Shown here in pieces: positions 42,740 to 51,973 of a stretch of DNA of 64,000 bases. The DNA lies in assembly GCA_045561235.1 (NCBI GenBank), contig JBJKYB010000002.1, positions 248,001 to 312,000 on the forward strand, in the 5' to 3' direction. The stretch is from GCA-2705445 sp002705445 (GTDB lineage Bacteria; Pseudomonadota; Gammaproteobacteria; Poriferisulfidales; GCA-002705445). Position numbers and translations under genes: made by a program. The notes beneath the pieces were generated by a model. It saw nothing but the letters and a program-made list of their open reading frames with translations. It was not told the DNA's origin and did no database searches. Positions within the stretch are counted from its first letter, which is position 1; each line of letters opens with the position of its first letter.

Positions 42740-44245
42740 ATGAAAAAAATAAAATTTAGTCTTGAATCTGAAATTAATAAAATAATCAAAGCATACAATC
42801 TTAATAATAATTGGAATAAAGCTATTGTTAAGGATATACAAAAATTTAAAAATAAGAAGATAAAAAAAGACACTGCCTTAAGAAAAAATTTAAAAAAACT
42901 TTCTTTTGTAACAATTGATGGTGAAGACGCAAAAGATTTTGATGATGCGGTATATTGCGAAAAAATAGAAAAAAATTGGAAGCTATATGTCGCGATAGCT
43001 GATGTCGCACATTACGTTGAAAATAATTCAAATATTGATAAAGAAGCAAAAAAAAGAGGCACCTCTACATATTTTCCGGGCTATGTAATACCAATGCTAC
43101 CCGAGGTACTATCAAATGATTTATGTTCTCTAAAACCAAATGAAGACAAACTTACTGTTGTCGCTGAAATGATAATAAACAATGCTGGTGATATAAAATC
43201 ATATAAATTTTATAATGCGATTATTAATTCTTCAGCTAGGTTAACGTACAGTCAAGTTGAAGAACATTTTAAAAAAAGAAATATTTTCAAAGATACAAAC
43301 ATAATTAAAAATCTAGATAATCTTTTTAAGTTATACAAAATACTTAGAAAATCTAGAGAAAAAAGAAATGCGGTAAATTTCGATTCACAAGAATTTTCTT
43401 TTGTGGTTGATAAATTTAATGAAATTAAGGGTATAAAGAATAATCTTAGATTAGAATCACAAAAGCTTATTGAAGAATGTATGATTATTGCAAATGTTGC
43501 AAGTAGTCTGTTTATCAAAAAAAATAAATTTACTTCGCTATACAGAATACACGATGAGCCAACATTAGAAAAAATAGAAGATGCTGCTATATCCTTGAAA
43601 AGCCTTGGTTATAATCTTTCAAAGTCTAAAATACCAAATGGTGAAGAAATTAACTTATTAATAAATTTATCTAAAAAAAAATTAGATGATCATCTAGTAA
43701 CCTCAATCCTTTTAAGATCAATGGCGAGAGCAGAATATAGCCCTCATAATATAGGACATTATGGATTGGCTCTAAAATCATATAACCACTTTACATCTCC
43801 AATTAGACGCTACCCTGATTTAGTAGTTCATAGAATAATCAAAAATATTATTGAAAAAAATAAAATTCAATATAATTCTAACATTTTAGAAAAAATTGGA
43901 TTATTGTGCTCTGAAAACGAGAGAAATTCTGAAGCAGCAGAAAGAGAATTACAGTCCGTTTTATTATGTAATTATGCAAAAAAATTTATAGGTAAGACCT
44001 TTGACGCAACTGTGAATTCAATAGTGAATTTTGGATTATTTATATCAACAAAGGAAGTCCCACTTCAAGGTTTAATTCATATATCAAGCCTAGGTAATGA
44101 ATATTTTATTTATAATGAAAAGAAAAATATTCTGATTGGAGATAAGTCTAGGAAGATATATAAAATTGGTGATAAAATTCAAGTTAAATTACAGAGTGCA
44201 CTTCCATCTGAGAAAAAAATTGATTTTGTACTAGCCAAAAAATGA
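42740..44245 (+). CDS. rnr: Short RNase R-like exoribonuclease
   Basis: A 501-residue RNase II/R-family 3'-5' exonuclease. The RNB domain starts at about residue 53 with FVTIDGEDAKDFDDAVYC, which carries the metal-binding aspartates, and continues through HYGLALKSYNHFTSPIRRYPDL. An S1 domain is at about 415-500 (ATVNSIVNFGLFIS). Normal RNase R has around 700-800 residues. Here the N-terminal helix-turn-helix and cold-shock domains are missing and no in-frame extension exists. The catalytic parts are intact. It overlaps rlmB by four bases. Confidence 0.9.
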   Translation: MKKIKFSLESEINKIIKAYNLNNNWNKAIVKDIQKFKNKKIKKDTALRKNLKKLSFVTIDGEDAKDFDDAVYCEKIEKNWKLYVAIADVAHYVENNSNIDKEAKKRGTSTYFPGYVIPMLPEVLSNDLCSLKPNEDKLTVVAEMIINNAGDIKSYKFYNAIINSSARLTYSQVEEHFKKRNIFKDTNIIKNLDNLFKLYKILRKSREKRNAVNFDSQEFSFVVDKFNEIKGIKNNLRLESQKLIEECMIIANVASSLFIKKNKFTSLYRIHDEPTLEKIEDAAISLKSLGYNLSKSKIPNGEEINLLINLSKKKLDDHLVTSILLRSMARAEYSPHNIGHYGLALKSYNHFTSPIRRYPDLVVHRIIKNIIEKNKIQYNSNILEKIGLLCSENERNSEAAERELQSVLLCNYAKKFIGKTFDATVNSIVNFGLFISTKEVPLQGLIHISSLGNEYFIYNEKKNILIGDKSRKIYKIGDKIQVKLQSALPSEKKIDFVLAKK

Positions 44246-44988
44246 AAAAAAATACAGATAAAGATATAATTGTAGGTATTCATGCAGTAAGAATCCTATT
44301 AAAAATAAGACCATTTGATGTTTATGAAATTTATTCTAGTGATATAAAATCAAAGAAGTTCTCAAAAATTTTCGACGAGGCAAAAAAAAACGACCTCGTG
44401 ATTCAAAATATTTCAAATGAGAAAATATATCAAATCTCAAATGTAAAAAGTCATCAAGGTATTTTAGCAATTGCAAAGAAGAAAACTGAGATTCTTGAAA
44501 AAGACATTATTAGTTTCCTCAAAAAACAATCAAGGGAAAAAATTTTGCTAATTATGGATGAAATTTCAGATCCAAGAAACTTTGGTGCGTGTCTTCGTAT
44601 ATGTGATGCATATAATATTTCTGCGGTAATAATAAAAGATCATGATTCAGTTAATCTGAATGAAACTGTGAGAAAAGTAGCAGCTGGATCTGCTGAAACA
44701 ATTCCTGTTATAAAAGTTAAGAACATTTCAAGAATAATTGAGGTTTTAAAAAAAAATAGTTATTGGATTTATGGAGCTACTGACAAAGCACATAACGAAG
44801 TCAATGATATGCTATTTAAAACACCAATTGCTCTTGTCATCGGTGGAGAATCGGAGGGTTTAAGGAAAAAAACTATAGAAAGCTGTGATTATACTCTCAA
44901 AATTCATATGAGTGGTGTCGTTGAAAGCCTTAATATGGCTGTAGCTACAGGCATAATAGTTAATACTATATATTCAAAAATAAAGTAA
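44242..44988 (+). CDS. rlmB: 23S rRNA 2'-O-methyltransferase, SpoU family
   Basis: A 248-residue TrmH/SpoU methyltransferase. Motifs are LIMDEISDPRNFGACLRICDA, ALVIGGESEGLRK and the knot motif IHMSGVVESLNMAVATGI. The N-terminal substrate-binding domain (about 1-85) with VGIHAVRILLK matches RlmB, which modifies G2251. It is co-translated with rnr, a common arrangement in gammaproteobacteria. Confidence 0.93.
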   Translation: MKKNTDKDIIVGIHAVRILLKIRPFDVYEIYSSDIKSKKFSKIFDEAKKNDLVIQNISNEKIYQISNVKSHQGILAIAKKKTEILEKDIISFLKKQSREKILLIMDEISDPRNFGACLRICDAYNISAVIIKDHDSVNLNETVRKVAAGSAETIPVIKVKNISRIIEVLKKNSYWIYGATDKAHNEVNDMLFKTPIALVIGGESEGLRKKTIESCDYTLKIHMSGVVESLNMAVATGIIVNTIYSKIK

Positions 44989-45072
44989 TTGCAGTCTGAA
45001 CCGCCATTCTGTAGAATGCTTTTTCCTTGTTCTACTTAGGTAATCTAAGAGACAATAACCATAGGGAAAAAA
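44989..45072 (+). promoter_or_regulatory. rpsF leader with two hairpins (possible S6:S18 regulatory element)
   Basis: The 84 bases before rpsF contain CCGCC followed by hairpin CATTC-TGTA-GAATG (about 45005-45018) and a second hairpin CTTAG-GTAAT-CTAAG (about 45036-45050). S6:S18 leader elements in many bacteria control the rpsF operon through a structure with a conserved CCG. The presence of CCG next to a stem is consistent, but I cannot check the covariance model. Confidence 0.35.
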
Positions 45073-45477
45073 ATGAGACATTACGAAATAGTTTTTTTGG
45101 TACATCCTGATCAAAGTGACCAAGTGCCTGCAATGCTAAAAAAATATGCGGGTATCATATCTAAAGATGGCGGTAAAATTCATAGAGAAGAAGACTGGGG
45201 AAGAAGGCAGCTTGCTTATCCGATAAATAAAATTCATAAAGCACACTATATATTATTAAATATAGAGTGTAGTTTAAAAGTCCTCGATGAGTTATCTTCA
45301 AATTTTAAATTTAATGATGCCGTGATAAGGAATATGATAATACAAAGAAAAAAAGCAATTACAGAGAATTCGTCTATCTTAACTGATGAAGAAAGCGATA
45401 AAAACGATGAGGGCTCAAATTTGGTTGAATCTTCTGATGATCCAAGATCATATGAAAATGGAGTAGAAAATGTCTAG
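45073..45477 (+). CDS. rpsF: Ribosomal protein bS6
   Basis: A 134-residue protein starting MRHYEIVFLVHPDQSDQVP, with EEDWGRRQLAYPINK and the acidic C-terminal tail found in many bS6 proteins. It is part of the 30S platform with bS18. It overlaps rpsR by eight bases. Confidence 0.97.
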   Translation: MRHYEIVFLVHPDQSDQVPAMLKKYAGIISKDGGKIHREEDWGRRQLAYPINKIHKAHYILLNIECSLKVLDELSSNFKFNDAVIRNMIIQRKKAITENSSILTDEESDKNDEGSNLVESSDDPRSYENGVENV

Positions 45478-45694
45478 ATATTTTAAAAAACAAAAATTTT
45501 GTAAATTTACAAAAGAAGGGATTTCTGAAATTGATTATAAAGATCTAAATCTAATTAAAGAGTTTATTACAGAAACAGGTAAAATTTTACCAAGCAGAAT
45601 AACTGGAACGAAAGCGAAATTTCAAAGACAAATTTCAACAGCTGTTAAAAGAGCCAGGTATTTGGCTTTAATTCCTTACTCTGATAATCATTAA
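45470..45694 (+). CDS. rpsR: Ribosomal protein bS18
   Basis: A 74-residue basic protein with IDYKDLNLIKEFITETGKILPSRITG and the RQISTAVKRARYLALIP signature of bS18. Operon order rpsF-rpsR-rplI is conserved. It ends 15 bases before rplI. Confidence 0.98.
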   Translation: MSRYFKKQKFCKFTKEGISEIDYKDLNLIKEFITETGKILPSRITGTKAKFQRQISTAVKRARYLALIPYSDNH

Positions 45695-45709
45695 AATAGG
45701 AAAATTAAA

Positions 45710-46159
45710 ATGGATGTAATACTACTTGAAAAAATAGAAAACTTAGGAGATTTAGGGGATAAAGTTAGTGTCAAACCTGGATATGCTAGAAACCATCTTA
45801 TACCAAAAGCTAAAGCAAAATATGCAACTGAAGAAAATTTAAAAGAATTTGAAGCAAGAAGGGATGAACTCGAAAAATTAGCAAAAACAAATTTAGAGAT
45901 CGCTCAAAAGAGAAAAGAAAAACTAGATGGTTTTAAAATAAGTATCACTGCTGAAGCTAATGACGAAGGCTTACTCTTTGGATCAATAGGACCATATGAG
46001 ATCGAAAAACAACTTTTAGAAAATGGGCATGAAATTGAGAGAAAAGAGATTCGAATGCCTGATGGAGCTATTAAGAAAACTGGGGAATATACTATAGGCA
46101 TACATTTAGGTATAGATACTGACGCAATAATCAATCTAATTGTCGAAACAAATAATTAA
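45710..46159 (+). CDS. rplI: Ribosomal protein bL9
   Basis: A 149-residue protein. The N-terminal domain has VILLEKIENLGDLGDKVSVKPGYARNHLIP, followed by a long connecting helix and a C-terminal domain (about 75-149) with GLLFGSIG. Normal length for bL9. It is followed 46 bases later by dnaB. Confidence 0.98.
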   Translation: MDVILLEKIENLGDLGDKVSVKPGYARNHLIPKAKAKYATEENLKEFEARRDELEKLAKTNLEIAQKRKEKLDGFKISITAEANDEGLLFGSIGPYEIEKQLLENGHEIERKEIRMPDGAIKKTGEYTIGIHLGIDTDAIINLIVETNN

Positions 46160-46205
46160 AGCTGATAGTATAAAATATTAAATATACATTGCTTGGTTAT
46201 TTACA

Positions 46206-47573
46206 ATGAGTAAAAGTCTTACATTTCAAGGTCTTAATCAATCGCCTAATTCTATTGAGGCGGAAATAGCTGTTTTAGGTGGACTGATTTTAGACAATGA
46301 GGCATGGGAAAAAATTGCAGATATTCTCACAGAAAATGACTTTTATAATCAAGAACATAGAAAAATTTATTCATGTATTGCTGATCTAATTGACCAAAAT
46401 ATTCCATTTGATGTTGTAACGATTAATGAGAAAGTTAATATTTCAAATGACAAATCTTTTTCAATATATTTATCTGAGATAATTGATCAGACTCCTTCAG
46501 CAGCAAATATTACAGCATATGCAAATATTGTAAGAGAACAATCAATATTAAGGCAGCTTATAAATGTAAGTAATGCTTTAATTGAAAAATCAAAAGAAGG
46601 TGGAATCGACAGTAAAGCTCTTCTTGATGAGGCGGAACAAAAGATATTTAACATTTCAGAAGAATCCTTAAAAGCAAATAGTGGCTTTCAAAATATTAAT
46701 CAACTAGTTAAAGATTCATTAGTTGAAATTGAGGATCGTGCTGAAAAAGGTTTGTCTGTAACTGGTGTGGCAACTGGATTTAGTGATTTCGATAATAAAA
46801 CTACCGGATTACAAGGTGGTGATCTAATAATAGTTGCAGGTCGTCCTTCAATGGGAAAAACAAGTTTTGCAATGAATCTTGCAGAATATGCATCTTTAAA
46901 AAGCGACGCTGTAACTGCAATTTTTAGTATGGAGATGTCAGGTACCCAATTATCTACAAGATTAATATCATCCATGGGCAGAATAAATCAACAAAAAATT
47001 AGGACTGGTAAACTCTCTGACGAAGATTGGCCAAGACTTACTAATGCAGTTGCGCTGCTATCAAAGGCTAATATTTTTATTGATGACACTCCTGCATTAA
47101 CTCCAACAGATATTCGAGCTAGAGCAAGAAGGTTAAAGCGAGATAAAGGGTTAGATTTAATTGTAATTGATTATATGCAATTAATGCAGCTATCTAGTAA
47201 TTCTGAAAACAGAGCAACAGAATTATCGGAAATATCTAGATCACTTAAAGCACTTGCTAGAGAATTAGATGTGCCTGTTGTTGCACTATCGCAATTAAAT
47301 AGAAGTGTTGAAAGCAGAACAGACAAAAGACCAATGATGTCAGACTTAAGAGAATCTGGGGCAATTGAACAAGATGCAGATATAATAGCTTTTATATATC
47401 GTGACGAGGTTTATAATCCTGATTCTCCAGACAAAGGAAAAGCTGAAATTCTCGTTGCAAAACAAAGAAATGGTCCAATTTTTAATACTACTTTAACTTT
47501 CCTTGGCGAGTGTACTAGATTTGAAAATTATATTCCTGAAATATACTCTTCTAAACCTGAGGCCTTTAAATGA
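46206..47573 (+). CDS. dnaB: Replicative DNA helicase
   Basis: A 455-residue RecA-fold hexameric helicase. The N-terminal domain begins PNSIEAEIAVLGGLILDNEAW. The C-terminal domain has Walker A AGRPSMGKTSFA (about residue 220), Walker B LIVIDYMQLMQ and DLRESGAIEQDADIIAFIYRDE. No intein is present. It shares four bases with alr. Confidence 0.97.
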   Translation: MSKSLTFQGLNQSPNSIEAEIAVLGGLILDNEAWEKIADILTENDFYNQEHRKIYSCIADLIDQNIPFDVVTINEKVNISNDKSFSIYLSEIIDQTPSAANITAYANIVREQSILRQLINVSNALIEKSKEGGIDSKALLDEAEQKIFNISEESLKANSGFQNINQLVKDSLVEIEDRAEKGLSVTGVATGFSDFDNKTTGLQGGDLIIVAGRPSMGKTSFAMNLAEYASLKSDAVTAIFSMEMSGTQLSTRLISSMGRINQQKIRTGKLSDEDWPRLTNAVALLSKANIFIDDTPALTPTDIRARARRLKRDKGLDLIVIDYMQLMQLSSNSENRATELSEISRSLKALARELDVPVVALSQLNRSVESRTDKRPMMSDLRESGAIEQDADIIAFIYRDEVYNPDSPDKGKAEILVAKQRNGPIFNTTLTFLGECTRFENYIPEIYSSKPEAFK

Positions 47574-48640
47574 ATGGGTCCATTTTAATTAATAAAAATA
47601 ATCTAATAAATAATCTATCAGAAATAAAAAAATTATCTCCTAATTCAAAAGTTATGACTATGATTAAGTCGGACGCATATGGGCATGGTGTAATTGAAAC
47701 AGCAAAACTACTTCGAGATTCTGATGCATTTACTGTAGCAACAATGGAAGAGGCTAAATACCTAAGAGATAGTAATATAAATAAAGAAATAGTTTGTTTA
47801 CAAGGTTTTTCAAATAAGAACGAATATGAATATTGCTCAAAAAATAATATAAAACCTGTAATACACGATTTATTTCAAATAAGTATCATTGAGGAAACAC
47901 AATTAGAAAATAAAATCAGGATATGGATTAAAATAGATACAGGGATGAACAGACTAGGATTTAATAATTCTGATTTTCAAATGATATATAATATTTGCAA
48001 AAAAAATAAAAAAATAGATAAACCAATTGGAATTATGACACATTTAGCATGTGCTGATGAAAATCAGGATAATTTCTCACTCAAACAAATTGATCGTTTA
48101 GAAAAAATAATTGGTACTGATGATGTTGAACTTAGTATTTTTAATTCTGCAGGAATAATTAAATATTCTAAAGATTTTCAATACAAGAATCACTGGATAA
48201 GGCCCGGCTTAATGATTTATGGAATAAGTCCTTGTGATGAGTCTAGTAACATTAATATTAGGCCGGTAATGACTTTGACTGCGCCGGTGATTTCTATAAA
48301 AGAATGTAAAGAAGGTGATTCTATAGGCTATGGTCAAACTTATAAGATTAAAAAAGATACAAGAATTGCTGCATTAGGAATTGGCTACGGAGATGGGGTT
48401 CCCAGAAGATTAAGTAACATCGGCAAAGTTTTTTTTCAAGGACATACATTCAATATCGTAGGTCGTGTCTCAATGGATATTATTATGATAGATATAAAAA
48501 ATATTAGCATTCAAGTTGGATCAAATGTTGAGTTATGGGGAGAAAATATAAATATAAAAGATGTTTCATCTTCAATAGATGCTATACCTTATGAATTAAT
48601 GTGTTCATTAGGACAAAGACTAAGTAGAACCTATATTTAA
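47570..48640 (+). CDS. alr: Alanine racemase
   Basis: A 356-residue PLP enzyme that makes D-alanine for peptidoglycan. The PLP lysine is in MIKSDAYGHG at about residue 33, and the second catalytic tyrosine region has GYGDGVPRRLSN and RVSMDIIMIDI. It converges on the acyl-ACP synthetase-like gene with four bases of overlap. Confidence 0.96.
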   Translation: MNGSILINKNNLINNLSEIKKLSPNSKVMTMIKSDAYGHGVIETAKLLRDSDAFTVATMEEAKYLRDSNINKEIVCLQGFSNKNEYEYCSKNNIKPVIHDLFQISIIEETQLENKIRIWIKIDTGMNRLGFNNSDFQMIYNICKKNKKIDKPIGIMTHLACADENQDNFSLKQIDRLEKIIGTDDVELSIFNSAGIIKYSKDFQYKNHWIRPGLMIYGISPCDESSNINIRPVMTLTAPVISIKECKEGDSIGYGQTYKIKKDTRIAALGIGYGDGVPRRLSNIGKVFFQGHTFNIVGRVSMDIIMIDIKNISIQVGSNVELWGENINIKDVSSSIDAIPYELMCSLGQRLSRTYI

Positions 48641-50130
48641 GATTCTGCAATTTCTTGGAGCTTCTTAAAATTAATTTTACCGCTACCAAGTATAGGAAAT
48701 TCACTTATAACCTTTATTTTTTTTAATAAACATAAGTTTGACATGCCTGCTTTCTGCATAAAACTGTTTAATTCGAATAAATCAGAGTCTTTCTTGTCAG
48801 TTAATAATATTAAAGCTTCACCTTTTTGATCATCTTTTATTGAACATACTATACTGATATTTTCAGGCCAAAGTTTTTTAGGGAAATCTTCAATTTGAGA
48901 TAAAGAGACCATTTCACCAGCTATTTTGGCAAACCTTTTTAATCTTCCTAAAATAAATAAATAGCCTTCGCTATCAACTCTTACAACATCTCCAGTATTA
49001 TACCAATTGAACTCTTCTGTTTGTCCAAGATAACTTTTAATTATATTGTTTCCCCTGATAAATAATAATCCTCCCTGTTTATAGCCATCAATTTTTTCAA
49101 TTTTATAGTCAATACCGGTAACAAATTTTCCAACAGAACCGAGTTTATAATTTTCCCTGGTATTAACAGAAACTGCAGGAGACGCTTCCGTTACTCCATA
49201 ACCTTCTAAGATTTGAATTCCAAACTCAAGATATTTGTCATGAGTACTTTGATCAACCTTTTCAGCCCCTGCAATTAAATATTTTAAATTTTTAAAGGTT
49301 GATTTTTCAAGATGAGGTGCATACTTTTTTAAAAATGTATCGGTTGAAAAAAAAACAGTAGATTTTGTTTCTTCTATAAGTTTTGGAATGGTTTGAAAAT
49401 GCAGAGGTGTTGGGTATAAAAAGACTTTACATCCATATAAAATAGGCAACAAAACTCCTATTCCTAACCCAAAGGAATGAAAAAAAGGTAGGCAGGTAAA
49501 AAATTTTTCATTTTTTTCAATCTTAAGTGTTTCCAAGACTTGCATTCTATTTGAGAATAAATTTTGATGAGTAAGGCCAACTCCTTTTGGGTCACTTTCT
49601 GTGCCAGAAGTATATAAAATTACTGATAATTGATTTTCATTTAATTTTTTCTCTAAAAATATATTTATAAGAAAGTCTTTCACAGCGCATAACTTATCTT
49701 TTGGCGATAAGGTAATCTTGATGTCTTCAAGATAAATAAATTGATAATTTTTATCCTCAATATCTTCTACTAAAGAGATTAAATTTCCTTGATCGATAAA
49801 TTTCTTTGAAGTTATAAGATACTTTATATTAGATTTTTTAAGACAAGAAATAATATTTTTTGAGCCAGATGTGAAATTAATTATTGCCGTAACTTTACTT
49901 AAATATTGAAGCGCAAAAAAGACAATTGCAGTGGGGACAATATTTGGGAGCATTAATCCAACTGGCTCTTCTGAGTCTTTCTTTAAAGTTCTTTTTAGAA
50001 TATTACCAAGTAATATTGATTTATATATTAATCCAAAATTTGATGCTGAGTTACCTAAACTATCTTCAATTATTCTTGATTGATAACCAAATTTAATTGT
50101 ATTTTTTAAGGATTGATATAAATGAACCAT
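48637..50130 (-). CDS. AMP-forming acyl-ACP synthetase-like ligase (Aas C-terminal type)
   Basis: A 497-residue adenylate-forming enzyme. The P-loop-like motif is ILYTSGTESDPKGVGLTH, with EGYGVTEASPAVSVNT and the hinge GRLKRFAKIAGEMVSL. These resemble the acyl-ACP synthetase domain of Aas, which reactivates fatty acids for lipid repair. The acyltransferase domain of Aas is absent. Its exact acyl substrate cannot be read from the sequence. Confidence 0.8.
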   Translation of the reverse strand: MVHLYQSLKNTIKFGYQSRIIEDSLGNSASNFGLIYKSILLGNILKRTLKKDSEEPVGLMLPNIVPTAIVFFALQYLSKVTAIINFTSGSKNIISCLKKSNIKYLITSKKFIDQGNLISLVEDIEDKNYQFIYLEDIKITLSPKDKLCAVKDFLINIFLEKKLNENQLSVILYTSGTESDPKGVGLTHQNLFSNRMQVLETLKIEKNEKFFTCLPFFHSFGLGIGVLLPILYGCKVFLYPTPLHFQTIPKLIEETKSTVFFSTDTFLKKYAPHLEKSTFKNLKYLIAGAEKVDQSTHDKYLEFGIQILEGYGVTEASPAVSVNTRENYKLGSVGKFVTGIDYKIEKIDGYKQGGLLFIRGNNIIKSYLGQTEEFNWYNTGDVVRVDSEGYLFILGRLKRFAKIAGEMVSLSQIEDFPKKLWPENISIVCSIKDDQKGEALILLTDKKDSDLFELNSFMQKAGMSNLCLLKKIKVISEFPILGSGKINFKKLQEIAES

Positions 50131-50136
50131 AAATAA

Positions 50137-50610
50137 TTATAGTTTTGTTGGATTTGGTGCATCTCCATATACTTCTTCCGGTTTAAATGCTTTTTTATCT
50201 TCTTTATATATTAATTTTATATCTTCCTTTATATTGCCAGTTGGTATGCTTCTATAGAAGCAAGATTTGTATCCAACATGGCAGCTAGCTTCTAAGCCTT
50301 GTAACTCGACCTTGAGCCAAATTGCATCCTGATCGTCATCAATTCTTATATCTATAACTTTTTGTATCAGACCGCTTGTTGCTCCTTTGTGCCACAAACA
50401 TTTTCTACTTCTACTCCAATAATAAGCCTCACCGGTTTCAATAGTTAGCTTAACGGCTTCTTCATTTTGGTAACCAAGCATTAATACGTCACCGGTTTTA
50501 GCATCGGTTGTCACTACAGGTATTAAACCGTTTTCGTCAAATTTAGGTGCAAACTCGTTCCCTTCTTCAACTTGCTCTACTGTCTTTCTTTTTTTGAATA
50601 TTTCTGTCAT
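50137..50610 (-). CDS. hisI: Phosphoribosyl-AMP cyclohydrolase
   Basis: A 157-residue enzyme of histidine synthesis. Family motifs are VLMLGYQNEEAVKLTIETGEA, YYWSRSRKCLWHKGATSG and the zinc-site ASCHVGYKSCFYR. It is slightly longer than the usual 130 residues and stands alone, apart from other his genes. It overlaps cysS by four bases. Confidence 0.93.
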   Translation of the reverse strand: MTEIFKKRKTVEQVEEGNEFAPKFDENGLIPVVTTDAKTGDVLMLGYQNEEAVKLTIETGEAYYWSRSRKCLWHKGATSGLIQKVIDIRIDDDQDAIWLKVELQGLEASCHVGYKSCFYRSIPTGNIKEDIKLIYKEDKKAFKPEEVYGDAPNPTKL

Positions 50611-51929
50611 TTTTTAACTCGCCAAATTGTCTTCCCATCAATATCTTCCAATATTACATTATTTTGATCTAGTTGAGATCTAATTTCATCAGCTTTAACA
50701 TAATCCTTTGATTTTCTTGCATCATCTCTCTCCTTAATTAGTAATTCTATATCATTTTTTGTAATTGTGGATTTATTATTTAAAGAAAACCATTCTTCTG
50801 AAGTTTTATTAAGTAAGCCAAGAAGGTTTGCGCTGTTGAATAATGTTTTCGAACACTTGATTTTTAATAAATTTGAGATTGCTAAGGGTGTATTCAAGTC
50901 ATCTAATAATGGATTTATAATCTCATCAGAAATCATATCTTCTTTTACTTCATTTTCGGTATTCTTATAAAGTTTATTTAAAATATTTTTTGATTGCTCT
51001 AATAGGCTTTCTCCAAAATTTATAGGCTTCCTGTAATGAGTACTTAAAAGCGCAAGTCTAATGACTTCTCCATCGTATTTTTCTAATAATTCGTTGACAG
51101 TAACTATATTTCCAATAGATTTTGACATTTTTTCGCCTTCCATATTTAAATAACCATTATGGACCCAATACTTTGCATAACTACTTTTATTATGTGCACT
51201 ACAACTTTGAGCTATTTCATTTTCATGGTGTGGAAAAATTAAGTCTTGTCCTCCGCCGTGAATATCAATCTCTTCTCCTAAAAAAGTTCCTGCCATTGAA
51301 GAACATTCTATGTGCCATCCCGGTCTTCCATACCCCCAGGGGCTATCCCAACCTGGTTCATCATCAATTGATGGTTTCCAAAGCACAAAGTCTCCTGGAT
51401 TTTTTTTATAGTCTGCAACCTCAACTCTTGCACCAGCTAGCATTTCTTCTGTATTTCTATTTGATAACTTTCCATATCGCGAAAAAGAAGTGACATCAAA
51501 TAAAACATGATTCTCATTGATATAAGCATTCTTATTATCTAAAATTTTTTGAATCATAGATATTATCCCATCAATATTGTCGGTAACTTTGGGCTCATAG
51601 GTTGGTGTAAGAACACATAGACTTTTCATATCTTTGTGATAAATATCTGTATATTTAGTTGTTATGGCAGATATAGGTTGATTTAACTTCTTTGCTGCTT
51701 CGTTTATTTTATCGTCAACGTCAGTAATATTTCTAACATATTTAACTTCAGGGTAAATATTTTTTAAAACTCTATAGAGTGTATCAAATACTACAGCAGG
51801 TCTTGCGTTACCTATATGCGCATAGCTATATACAGTTGGACCGCATACATACATCTTAATAGAATTTTTATTTAGAGGTACGAATAGCTCTTTTTCTTTT
51901 GATAGAGTATTATATATTTTTAATTTCAT
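50607..51929 (-). CDS. cysS: Cysteinyl-tRNA synthetase
   Basis: A 440-residue class I synthetase. The HIGH motif is in AHIGNAR, the KMSKS motif in KMSKSIGN, and zinc ligands are in MYVCGPTVY, PGWHIECSSMA and HHENEIAQS. The C-terminal domain is shorter than in E. coli (461 residues), within family range. Preceded by the divergent dihydroorotase gene. Confidence 0.96.
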   Translation of the reverse strand: MKLKIYNTLSKEKELFVPLNKNSIKMYVCGPTVYSYAHIGNARPAVVFDTLYRVLKNIYPEVKYVRNITDVDDKINEAAKKLNQPISAITTKYTDIYHKDMKSLCVLTPTYEPKVTDNIDGIISMIQKILDNKNAYINENHVLFDVTSFSRYGKLSNRNTEEMLAGARVEVADYKKNPGDFVLWKPSIDDEPGWDSPWGYGRPGWHIECSSMAGTFLGEEIDIHGGGQDLIFPHHENEIAQSCSAHNKSSYAKYWVHNGYLNMEGEKMSKSIGNIVTVNELLEKYDGEVIRLALLSTHYRKPINFGESLLEQSKNILNKLYKNTENEVKEDMISDEIINPLLDDLNTPLAISNLLKIKCSKTLFNSANLLGLLNKTSEEWFSLNNKSTITKNDIELLIKERDDARKSKDYVKADEIRSQLDQNNVILEDIDGKTIWRVKK

Positions 51930-51973
51930 ATTTTGACATTACAATTATACATTAAACAAAACGAGTAAAAACT

